Shown piece by piece: positions 1 to 4,846 of a stretch of DNA of 6,652 bases. Each line of letters starts with the position of its first letter. Position 1 is the stretch's first letter. The stretch comes from Candidatus Omnitrophota bacterium (GTDB taxonomy: Bacteria > Omnitrophota > Gorgyraeia > 2-02-FULL-51-18 > JAGOUK01): assembly GCA_020058965.1 (NCBI GenBank), contig JAGVCY010000071.1, positions 1-6,652 of the forward strand. The letters are read 5' to 3'. The position numbers and the translations under genes are program-made. Under the pieces are notes generated by a model. That model was not told the DNA's origin. It did not search any database and saw only the letters and a list, made by a program, of their open reading frames with translations.

Positions 1-948
1 CGGGCGAGCCTAGGGCGCGGCCAAGGGGCTAGGTTGGCAAACTCTCCAGAGTTGCATAAGCTGCTTCCTGTGGGGAGCAGGTTTGCCGCGACGGGATTGG
101 ATCGACCGGCGATAGAACCGGCAACATTGGAGGCGATGGCGAGGGTGGGGTTTGTGGGGGAGACGTTCACGGTTGAGGTGAAGGGTTGGTTGGTGACTTT
201 TGTGGTGAAACGTGTGAGCCGTGAGACGGAGCCGATCGTTGCTACGGCGGCGGATCAGGCGAGGCTGGTGGACGGGGCTTCGCCCATGAAGATCGAGCAA
301 GCCTTGCGAGCGGTCACCAATGACATTGGCAATTATCATGGGCCCGCGCGGCGGATGGTCGTGGTGGTGAATGCCGGCGTTGGTATTGAGGGGGCGGAAG
401 ATTCGGTAGATTCTTTACAAAATGGGTTTAATCATAGATTTAAGCCCAATGAAGTGTCCATGCAGATAATAGTGCCGAACGCGGGTCGGCCACTGGATCT
501 CAAGCAACTACTTGAGGGCGATAAATTTACGGATGCGATCATATTTGATTCTCAGCGCGGGATCCCGGAGCTGGCCGGGCAGTTATCCGGTTATACCGGA
601 TCCGCGCATATTTCAAATCTGCTGGTGCAGGATGCAGATTCGAGCGGAACGGTGATCAATTTTGCGCTGTCGGTGCTTTTTGCGGTAGAGGTTCGACTCG
701 CCGAGCTTGATACGGCCGCGGGCCGGCAAAGATTTTTGGATCGGATGCAACTTGTGATGTTAAATCTTTTTGGAGGTAAAGTACCGCCCGAGATCGTGGC
801 CGATATTTATCGACTGTCGGGAACTAGGGAAGAGATCGGGCGTCGTCTTAATGAGATTGCGGCCAAAGCGCCGATCTTGAGAGGGGTGCAGCTGATGGAT
901 ATGAGAAGCCAGATCCTATCCGTCACCGAAACGATCTGGGCGGCGTAG
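1..948 (+). CDS. Unrecognised soluble alpha/beta protein, 5' end uncertain or outside the window
   Basis: The reading frame is open from the first base to TAG at 946-948 (315 codons), so the gene probably begins upstream. A possible internal start is TTG at 34, preceded by AAGGGG at 23-28, which would give 304 residues. I do not recognise the family. Numbering from TTG 34, the N-terminal part (about 40-60) is rich in beta-branched residues. The middle has hydrophobic strand-like runs, RMVVVVNAGVG (about 106-116), MQIIVPNA and DAIIFDSQ, suggesting a Rossmann-like or other alpha/beta core. The C-terminal third is mostly helical (FAVEVRLAEL, IGRRLNEIAAKAP). There is no signal peptide, transmembrane segment, cysteine cluster or obvious catalytic motif. 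It could be the tail of a much larger multidomain protein. The coding call rests on long open-frame length, plausible amino-acid composition and amphipathic helices; function is unknown. Confidence 0.72.
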   Translation, partial: RASLGRGQGARLANSPELHKLLPVGSRFAATGLDRPAIEPATLEAMARVGFVGETFTVEVKGWLVTFVVKRVSRETEPIVATAADQARLVDGASPMKIEQALRAVTNDIGNYHGPARRMVVVVNAGVGIEGAEDSVDSLQNGFNHRFKPNEVSMQIIVPNAGRPLDLKQLLEGDKFTDAIIFDSQRGIPELAGQLSGYTGSAHISNLLVQDADSSGTVINFALSVLFAVEVRLAELDTAAGRQRFLDRMQLVMLNLFGGKVPPEIVADIYRLSGTREEIGRRLNEIAAKAPILRGVQLMDMRSQILSVTETIWAA

Positions 949-963
949 GAGGGGGGTGGGTTT

Positions 964-990
964 AGATCCTTCGCTGCGCTCAGGATGACA
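964..990. repeat. REP-like imperfect palindrome
   Basis: The segment reads AGATCCTTCGCTGCGCTCAG followed by GATGACA. Its arms ATCCT (966-970) and AGGAT (982-986) pair, and GC/GC (973-974 with 978-979) can close a small inner loop. From general knowledge, very similar 'CTTCGCTGCGCTCAGGATGACA' strings recur between genes in many environmental bacterial genomes, so this is probably one copy of a dispersed REP/MITE-like element. It lies just after the stop of the first gene. The T-run at 1010-1015 is too far downstream for this to be a clean intrinsic terminator. Confidence 0.55.
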
Positions 991-1019
991 TGTCGGGGCG
1001 TGATTCGGGTTTTTTAGAT

Positions 1020-1057
1020 GAACACATTTGATATTTAATGTGTTCTAATGTATTCTA
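1020..1057 (+). promoter_or_regulatory. Autoregulatory operator of the first toxin-antitoxin operon (three half-sites)
   Basis: A perfect inverted repeat GAACACATT (1020-1028) / AATGTGTTC (1037-1045) is followed by a tandem 10-bp direct repeat: ATGTGTTCTA (1038-1047) and ATGTATTCTA (1048-1057), differing at one base. Three copies of an ATGTRTTC half-site are therefore present, one inverted and two in the same orientation one helical turn apart. Ribbon-helix-helix antitoxins bind such arrays cooperatively. The sites cover the -35 and -10 boxes, as expected for repression by the antitoxin or the toxin-antitoxin complex. Confidence 0.7.
1028..1056 (+). promoter_or_regulatory. Sigma-70-type promoter of the first toxin-antitoxin operon
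   Basis: The -35 box TTGATA (1028-1033) and -10 box TATTCT (1051-1056) are separated by exactly 17 bp. The -35 matches consensus at five of six positions and the -10 at four of six. Transcription would begin near 1063, giving a leader of about 17 nt that contains the Shine-Dalgarno. Both boxes lie inside the operator repeats. Confidence 0.6.
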
Positions 1058-1065
1058 TCTCTAAC

Positions 1066-1076
1066 AAGGGAGGTGG
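1066..1076 (+). promoter_or_regulatory. Strong Shine-Dalgarno of the antitoxin gene
   Basis: AAGGGAGGTGG contains GGAGGT (1069-1074) five bases before the ATG at 1080. It fixes the antitoxin start and is much stronger than anything upstream of the non-toxin genes here. Confidence 0.75.
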
Positions 1077-1079
1077 CTC

Positions 1080-1319
1080 ATGTCGAGGACGGTGACTTTG
1101 AGACTTCAGGATGATGCTTATCGGTTGTTGAGGATGTGCGCGGAGGCGGACAATCGGCCCTTATCGAACTTCATTGAGACAGCCGCAAGGCGGTATATTG
1201 ATGAAAACGGTCTGGTTGACGCGTACGAGATGAAAGAGATCACAGAAAATAAAGCCCTGCACCAAAGTATTCAGCGCGGCCACCGCGACGCGAAAGCGGG
1301 AAGGGGCCGCTTCGTTTGA
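1080..1319 (+). CDS. Ribbon-helix-helix (CopG/MetJ-Arc type) antitoxin
   Basis: This 79-residue protein has a typical ribbon-helix-helix N-terminus. A beta strand RTVTLRLQDD (3-12) would contact DNA, followed by helix A (about 12-24), a turn at NRPLS (25-29) and helix B NFIETAARRYI (30-40). The charged C-terminal tail (about 45-79, ending GRGRFV) is the part that in this class wraps and neutralises the partner toxin. It is the first gene of a two-gene operon, has a strong Shine-Dalgarno, and its TGA (1317-1319) overlaps the toxin start by 4 bp. By analogy with known systems it should bind the half-site array at 1020-1057 and repress the operon. The fold assignment is firm. The exact family name (ParD-, RelB- or CopG-like) cannot be settled by eye. 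Confidence 0.85.
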   Translation: MSRTVTLRLQDDAYRLLRMCAEADNRPLSNFIETAARRYIDENGLVDAYEMKEITENKALHQSIQRGHRDAKAGRGRFV

Positions 1320-1600
1320 GCTTGTTTCGGATCTTTGAGACCTCTGAATTCACCAAACAGATAAACGCACTTCAGCCATCTGAACAGCGTGTGATCGAGG
1401 GTAAGCTTAAACGTCAAATCTACCCGCACCTCAAGCAGACCCCGTATTTTGGACCTCAGATCAGAAAGCTTCGGAATTATCACCCCGAAACCTGGCGTAT
1501 CCGGATCGGAGACTATCGGCTGTTTTATGCGATCAACGATAAGCAAAAAATAGTCAAAATGTTTTCCATCGACAAGCGTAAAGACGCGTACCGGGACTAA
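1316..1600 (+). CDS. RelE/ParE-superfamily toxin
   Basis: This 94-residue protein shows the RelE/ParE toxin fold pattern: an N-terminal strand (LFRIFETSEF), two helices (about 11-36), a basic linker with LRNY (52-55), then the C-terminal sheet WRIRIGDYRLFYAI (60-73) and FSIDKRKDAYRD (83-94). Aligned by eye to E. coli RelE, R61/R63, R68, R88 and Y92 fall at the positions of its basic and tyrosine active-site residues (K52/K54, R61, R81, Y87). Ribosome-dependent mRNA cleavage is therefore plausible, though gyrase poisoning (ParE) is not excluded. Translation starts at TTG 1316, sharing TTGA with the antitoxin stop, with a GAAGGGG-like ribosome site about 10 bases upstream. TTG at 1322 is an alternative start. 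Translational coupling should keep toxin below antitoxin. The gene ends 21 bp from the convergent peptidase gene. Confidence 0.85.
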   Translation: MSLFRIFETSEFTKQINALQPSEQRVIEGKLKRQIYPHLKQTPYFGPQIRKLRNYHPETWRIRIGDYRLFYAINDKQKIVKMFSIDKRKDAYRD

Positions 1601-1620
1601 GTACCAAATTGGCGGGGCGT

Positions 1621-1631
1621 CTCAGGATGAC
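1621..1631. repeat. Fragment shared with the REP-like element at 979-989
   Basis: CTCAGGATGAC here is identical to bases 979-989 of the upstream palindrome. Read on the minus strand it is GTCATCCTGAG, and its TGA is the stop codon of the M3 peptidase gene. It may be a relic of an element insertion that reshaped the end of that gene, or chance similarity over 11 bp. Confidence 0.35.
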
Positions 1632-3439
1632 TTGGCGGAGAGGGTCTCGGCTTCGGAGACTAGGGTGTCGAGGAGTTTGAGGCCGAGGTTCCAGAAGTTG
1701 GGGTCTTGGAGGTCGAGGCCCATGCCGGCGGCGAGTTCTTCGGGTTTTTTGGAGCCGCCAAGGGAGAGCATTTCCAAATATTTCGGGACGAAGCTTGCGC
1801 CGGTTTCTTTGTACTTTTGGTACAGCGCCAGGACGAAGAGTTGGGCGAAGGAGTACGCGTAACAATAGAACGGCGTGTGGACGAAGTGGGGGATGTACTT
1901 CCAGCCGTGGCGGTAGTTTTCCGTGAGCTGAACGCTCGATCCGTAGAGCTCGGAGTTGGTCTGCATCCAGAGCTCGTTTAATTTTTCTTCCGAAAGTTCA
2001 CCTTCCTTAATCCCTTCCAAATGCGCGCGGAGTTCGAAGTCGGTCATCGCGATCTGTCGGAATACCGTGGCGAAGTTATCGTCGATCTTTCCGCAGAGCA
2101 GGGCGAGCCGTTCTTTGGGATTCTTGGCTTCTCCGAGGATGCGGTCGAAGATGAGCATTTCGCCGAAGACGGAGGCGGTCTCGGCCATTGTGAGGGGCGC
2201 ATCGGATTCGAGGATGCCGACCTTGCGGGCAAGATACTGGTGTAGGCCGTGGCCGAGTTCATGCGCGACCGTGAGCACATCACGGAGATGGCCGGTGTAA
2301 TTGACCAGGATGTACGGATGAAGGTCCGGCGTCGTCTGACAGCAGAAGCCGCCGCCCTGTTTGCCTGTCCGGATCTCGGCGTCGATCCAATTTTTGTCAA
2401 AAAACTGCTGAATGATAGCGGCCGCCTCCGGCGAAAAGTCGCGGTAGCCCTCTAACACGATGCGTTTGCATTCGGCGTAGGGAACGGCGCTTTCGGTTTC
2501 CGACAAGGACGCGTAACGGTCGTAGTCGTACATCGGCTCAAGCCCGAGTAGGCGGCTCTTGAGCTTGTAGTAGCGCTGGGCGATCGGATAGGCGGCGCGC
2601 ACGCATTTGATCAGGTTCTCGAGTGTCGGTAAATTTGTTTCGTTGGCGAGGTTGCGGCCTTGCGCGGGGTGCATGTAGCCGCGCAGCTTCATCGAGGAAC
2701 GGTGGTCCGCCAGGATCATGTTGTAAATGTAGGTGAGGACATGCGAATTGGCCTTGAGTCCTTCCGCGAGCGACTCGGAACCGGCTTTGCGGACGGCACG
2801 GTCGGCGGAATGCAGGAGCGCTAGCACTTCCGTCTCGGTTTTTTGAACGCGCTTGCCGCCTTCTTCTATATAGAACGGAATGCGGTTGACGGTTTCGTCA
2901 AAGAGGCGCGAAAAAGCGCTCCCGCCGGTGTTGTCCTTGATCGAGAGGATTTTTTCTTCCGGCTCGGTGAGGGTGTGCGGCGCGTACTTGCGCATGTCCT
3001 CGAGGTAGTGGCGGTCGGCGGCGAACTCCGGGCGGCTGATCAGCGCTCGGACGGCGGGTTCGGGCGCCTTGCACCACAGGATTCCCCAAAAAAGAAGGTG
3101 ATTGTTGATCTCGGTGAGCCGGTCCTGAATTTTTTGCATGAACGCGCCGCGTTTGGCGTCATCGGTTTTTTCCGCGAAGGAAAGATGGGCGAAGACACCG
3201 ACACGCGTCTCGGGCGCGATCAGCACCTTGAAGTCTCTAAGCAGGGCGGCAAGGTCAAAGGGGGTGCCGGCCGACGCGAAGGCCTCCAGGCGCGGCTTGT
3301 GAGTTTTTTCAAAATCAAGCGCGAGCTTTTCCGTCAGCTGCAGGTCCGCTTCCAGCTTCGGGTCCTCCGCCGAAGCGTACAGGTCCGTCAGGTCCCATCG
3401 AATTCCAGCCGCATATTTTTTATCAGAAGTTTGAGTCAT
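1622..3439 (-). CDS. pepF: M3-family zinc oligoendopeptidase F
   Basis: This 605-residue cytosolic metallopeptidase probably hydrolyses short oligopeptides. Family hallmarks are the N-terminal IRWDLTDLY segment (about 13-21) and the zinc site HELGH at 393-397 (H393 and H397 ligands, E394 general base). E420 in MAETAS supplies the third ligand. A C-terminal HTPFYCYAY segment (521-529) carries the conserved His/Tyr residues that contact the transition state. Length fits the PepF/M3 group of about 590-610 residues. I chose ATG at 3437-3439 because the family-like sequence begins there. The frame stays open to an ATG at 3547, but those 36 extra residues are Cys/Phe-rich, unlike the family, and would overlap the divergent nuclease gene. 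There is no Shine-Dalgarno; an extended -10 lies just upstream, suggesting a leaderless mRNA. No signal peptide is seen with this start. It is convergent with the toxin gene and divergent from the nuclease gene, so it is probably monocistronic. Confidence 0.93.
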   Translation of the reverse strand: MTQTSDKKYAAGIRWDLTDLYASAEDPKLEADLQLTEKLALDFEKTHKPRLEAFASAGTPFDLAALLRDFKVLIAPETRVGVFAHLSFAEKTDDAKRGAFMQKIQDRLTEINNHLLFWGILWCKAPEPAVRALISRPEFAADRHYLEDMRKYAPHTLTEPEEKILSIKDNTGGSAFSRLFDETVNRIPFYIEEGGKRVQKTETEVLALLHSADRAVRKAGSESLAEGLKANSHVLTYIYNMILADHRSSMKLRGYMHPAQGRNLANETNLPTLENLIKCVRAAYPIAQRYYKLKSRLLGLEPMYDYDRYASLSETESAVPYAECKRIVLEGYRDFSPEAAAIIQQFFDKNWIDAEIRTGKQGGGFCCQTTPDLHPYILVNYTGHLRDVLTVAHELGHGLHQYLARKVGILESDAPLTMAETASVFGEMLIFDRILGEAKNPKERLALLCGKIDDNFATVFRQIAMTDFELRAHLEGIKEGELSEEKLNELWMQTNSELYGSSVQLTENYRHGWKYIPHFVHTPFYCYAYSFAQLFVLALYQKYKETGASFVPKYLEMLSLGGSKKPEELAAGMGLDLQDPNFWNLGLKLLDTLVSEAETLSAKSS

Positions 3440-3446
3440 GGCGCAA

Positions 3447-3455
3447 ATTATAACA
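3447..3455 (-). promoter_or_regulatory. Extended -10 promoter of pepF, probably leaderless
   Basis: On the minus strand the sequence is TGTTATAAT, a perfect TATAAT (3452-3447) with the TGn extension. Only seven bases separate it from the ATG at 3439, so the predicted transcription start (3440 or 3439) coincides with the start codon. No good -35 is visible at 16-18 bp, which an extended -10 can tolerate. Confidence 0.6.
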
Positions 3456-3476
3456 CGCGGTAAGATGATCTCATTC

Positions 3477-3507
3477 TGAGTACAATTGAAGCCAAAATGA
3501 GTACAAT
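3477..3507. repeat. Exact 10-bp direct repeat, 21-bp period, in the divergent promoter region
   Basis: TGAGTACAAT occurs at 3477-3486 and again at 3498-3507. The 21-bp period is two helical turns, placing both copies on the same DNA face, as for a dimeric or cooperative regulator. The second copy contains the -10-like TACAAT of the nuclease gene. Alternatively it could be a small local duplication. Confidence 0.45.
3502..3507 (+). promoter_or_regulatory. -10 box of the nuclease gene, probably leaderless
   Basis: TACAAT matches the -10 consensus at five of six bases. Its last base lies at -7 relative to the A of the ATG at 3514, so transcription would start at the initiation codon. No Shine-Dalgarno precedes the ATG. 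No convincing -35 is present at 16-18 bp, so the upstream direct-repeat copy might recruit an activator. Confidence 0.45.
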
Positions 3508-3513
3508 AACCGC

Positions 3514-4074
3514 ATGCTAAAAAACAAAATGTGGACATCGATCGCAATTATTTTAAGTTGCGGTCTGGGCGTAGGAGCTTTGCAAGGGGTTGCGTGGGCG
3601 GCGGCGGTGCGTGAGGTGGTGGACGGGGACACGCTGGTGTTGGCGAACGGGGAGCGGGTGCGGCTGCTTGGGATCGACGCGCCGGAGATCAAGGACGCGT
3701 ATGACCGCAACCTTCACACGTCGCAGCGGGCACACGTTCCCAAAAAGGTGGTGGATCGCTTCGCGGGCGAGGCCAAAAAGGCCGCCGCAAAATGGGCGGC
3801 GGGGCAGGACCTGAAACTTTCTTACGACCCGGCCAATCAGGCGATCAACAATCGCGACTCTTACGGCCGGACGCTGGCTTATGTGTGCCGGGAATCGGAC
3901 GGAACCTGTCTGTCGGACTACCTATTAACCGGGGGCTATGCGCTGGTGTACCGGAGGTTTAATTTTTCGCAAAAGAGCAATTTTATTCAACTGGAAGATC
4001 AGGCCCGCGTGGCTCGCAAGGGGATTTGGCATTACCAGCAAGCCGGCCCCAAGTCCAAAAAGCCAAATAAGTAG
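3514..4074 (+). CDS. Exported staphylococcal-nuclease-like (thermonuclease) protein
   Basis: This 186-residue protein begins with a signal peptide: basic MLKNK, a hydrophobic core at about 8-27, and a likely signal peptidase I site at VAWA/AA (26-31). The mature part is an SNase OB-fold domain. Aligned by eye with S. aureus nuclease, the calcium and catalytic residues are kept: D37 and D39 in VVDGDT, R50 in RLLGIDAPE, D55, E58, and R119 in YGRTLAY. It should cleave single-stranded nucleic acid outside the cytoplasm with Ca2+. Compared with the S. aureus enzyme there are about 13 extra residues between the APE motif and the GEAKKAA helix (about 60-84). C125 and C132 flank a hairpin and could form a disulfide. 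The tail is Lys/Pro-rich. ATG 3514 lacks a Shine-Dalgarno, and ATG 3529 is an alternative. A nutritional or DNA-scavenging role is inference. Confidence 0.88.
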   Translation: MLKNKMWTSIAIILSCGLGVGALQGVAWAAAVREVVDGDTLVLANGERVRLLGIDAPEIKDAYDRNLHTSQRAHVPKKVVDRFAGEAKKAAAKWAAGQDLKLSYDPANQAINNRDSYGRTLAYVCRESDGTCLSDYLLTGGYALVYRRFNFSQKSNFIQLEDQARVARKGIWHYQQAGPKSKKPNK

Positions 4075-4091
4075 GACAACCCCTTTGTGAG

Positions 4092-4121
4092 ACTGCCGCG
4101 GCGCCTTCGGCGCCTCGCAGT
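4092..4121. repeat. Strong two-part hairpin, REP-like
   Basis: Outer arms ACTGC (4092-4096) and GCAGT (4117-4121) enclose a perfect inner stem GGCGCC (4100-4105) / GGCGCC (4109-4114) with loop TTC. The surrounding string, GAGACTGCCGCGG to CTCGCAGTGAC, resembles the 'GAGATTGCnnCGnCGCTTCGCnCCTCGCAATGAC' family of intergenic palindromes that I know from many environmental genomes. It begins 18 bp after the nuclease stop codon. There is no T-run, so it is not a canonical intrinsic terminator, though as RNA it could protect the 3' end or impede polymerase. Confidence 0.6.
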
Positions 4122-4137
4122 GACTGGACTTGAAATC

Positions 4138-4172
4138 ACACTAAAATAGTGTACACTATAATTGTGTACAAT
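4138..4172 (+). promoter_or_regulatory. Operator and promoter of the second toxin-antitoxin operon: tandem 15-bp palindromic repeats
   Basis: Two adjacent 15-bp units, ACACTAAAATAGTGT (4138-4152) and ACACTATAATTGTGT (4153-4167), agree at 13 of 15 bases, and each is itself an inverted repeat. Where they join they form a perfect 14-bp palindrome, ATAGTGTACACTAT (4146-4159). The second unit contains a perfect -10 TATAAT (4157-4162); TTGAAA at 4130-4135 is a poorly spaced -35 candidate (21 bp). Transcription would start near 4169, about 32 nt before the antitoxin ATG. The arrangement suits cooperative binding of a ribbon-helix-helix antitoxin over its own promoter. Confidence 0.68.
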
Positions 4173-4200
4173 AGAACAACATAGGGACGGAGAAGGAACA

Positions 4201-4422
4201 ATGTTAAAAAACATTACCTTTAGCGTGGAAGAGAGTCTTATTCGGAAGGCTAGGGCAAAAGCCCTGAAGGAAAACAAGAACCTAAATCTCCTCGTGCGGG
4301 AGTGGATCGCAAAATACGCTGCACCGGAAAAATCTCTGGAAGAACTACAAGCTCTGATGGCTCGATTCTCGTACGCGAATCCCGGCCGCAAATTTACGCG
4401 AGATGAAATGAATGAAAGATAG
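4201..4422 (+). CDS. Ribbon-helix-helix antitoxin of a PIN-toxin (VapBC-type) module
   Basis: This is a 73-residue antitoxin. Residues 4-9 (NITFSV) form the DNA-contacting strand; 10-25 helix A; 27-40 helix B (NLNLLVREWIAKYA). A C-terminal tail (44-73) with amphipathic and basic parts would block the toxin. I chose ATG 4201 because GGAG (4189-4192) and AAGGA (4193-4197) provide a Shine-Dalgarno. An in-frame TTG at 4162 would add 13 residues encoded by operator sequence and is rejected. The stop (4420-4422) lies 11 bp inside the downstream PIN gene, so the two are translationally coupled. It should bind the tandem repeats at 4138-4167 to autoregulate the operon. The name VapB would be by context only, since VapB antitoxins belong to several unrelated folds. 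Confidence 0.82.
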   Translation: MLKNITFSVEESLIRKARAKALKENKNLNLLVREWIAKYAAPEKSLEELQALMARFSYANPGRKFTRDEMNER

Positions 4423-4846
4423 ATTCTTTTTAGATACGAATATTCTGGTCTACGCGTTTGAACCGCGGGACTCCAATAAGCAAGCCAAAGCCAAAGAGCT
4501 TATTGGAGAAGCTTTTTCGACACGGCGCGGTATGATCAGCCATCAAGTCGCTCAGGAGTTTTTGAATGTCGCGACACGGAAGTGGGAGAATCAGTTATCG
4601 GTTTCGGACTGCCTGATTTTTACCGAACAGGTGCTACAGCCGCTTTGCGCGGTATCTTCATCGATCGAGCTTTTAAGGGATGCCTTGCGTTTACACGATG
4701 AGACGGGCTATGACTTTTACGACAGCATGATCGTCGCCGCGGCGATGGAATCTCAATGCGGGATTCTTTATTCGGAAGATTTTCAGTCCGGTCAGAACAT
4801 CAAAAATCTACGCATCATCAATCCCTTCCTGCCGGCGCCGCGTTGA
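4412..4846 (+). CDS. vapC: PIN-domain ribonuclease toxin (VapC type)
   Basis: This 144-residue protein is a full-length PIN domain. The acidic, Mg2+-binding residues of the family are visible: D8 in FLDTNILVY, E49 in VAQEFLNV, D104 in FYDSMIVAAA, and D123 in LYSEDF. The order and spacing match VapC toxins, which cleave tRNA or rRNA at specific sites. The C-terminus ends with the usual strand (LRIINPF). ATG 4412 overlaps the antitoxin gene by 11 bp. Its own TGA (4844-4846) overlaps the start of the RNA methyltransferase gene by 4 bp. The intact acidic set suggests an active nuclease. The RNA target cannot be read from sequence. Confidence 0.88.
   Translation: MKDRFFLDTNILVYAFEPRDSNKQAKAKELIGEAFSTRRGMISHQVAQEFLNVATRKWENQLSVSDCLIFTEQVLQPLCAVSSSIELLRDALRLHDETGYDFYDSMIVAAAMESQCGILYSEDFQSGQNIKNLRIINPFLPAPR

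Noticed and set aside
964..1015. Intrinsic terminator for the first gene
   Set aside because: The hairpin is imperfect and the T-run is more than 20 bases beyond it, so a repeat element explains it better.
2843..3463. 206-codon plus-strand open frame opposite pepF
   Set aside because: It lies antisense within a gene with clear M3 peptidase motifs. Its translation is low-complexity, Arg/Val/Gly-rich and resembles no family; it is explained by codon bias of the real gene.
3440..3547. N-terminal extension of the M3 peptidase to an ATG at 3547
   Set aside because: The extra 36 residues are Cys/Phe-rich and unlike the family start, would overlap the nuclease gene, and would place the extended -10 inside the coding region.
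3514..3570. Lipoprotein signal (lipobox ending at C16) in the nuclease
   Set aside because: ILSC has Leu at -2 and the preceding hydrophobic stretch is short. The AWA/A signal peptidase I site after a full-length hydrophobic core fits better.
3590..3814. 74-codon Arg/Trp-rich frame inside the nuclease gene
   Set aside because: It is an alternate-frame shadow of the SNase domain with an implausible composition.
4092..4130. Intrinsic terminator for the nuclease gene
   Set aside because: The stem is strong but is followed by GACTGGACTTG rather than a T-run.
4162..4200. Earlier TTG start for the second antitoxin
   Set aside because: It would translate operator sequence. The ATG at 4201 has a Shine-Dalgarno and starts directly at the ribbon-helix-helix strand.
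4756..4842. Upstream extension of the RNA methyltransferase inside the PIN gene
   Set aside because: The residues are a frame shadow of the PIN toxin C-terminus. The family homology begins at the LPEAF segment just after TTG 4843.
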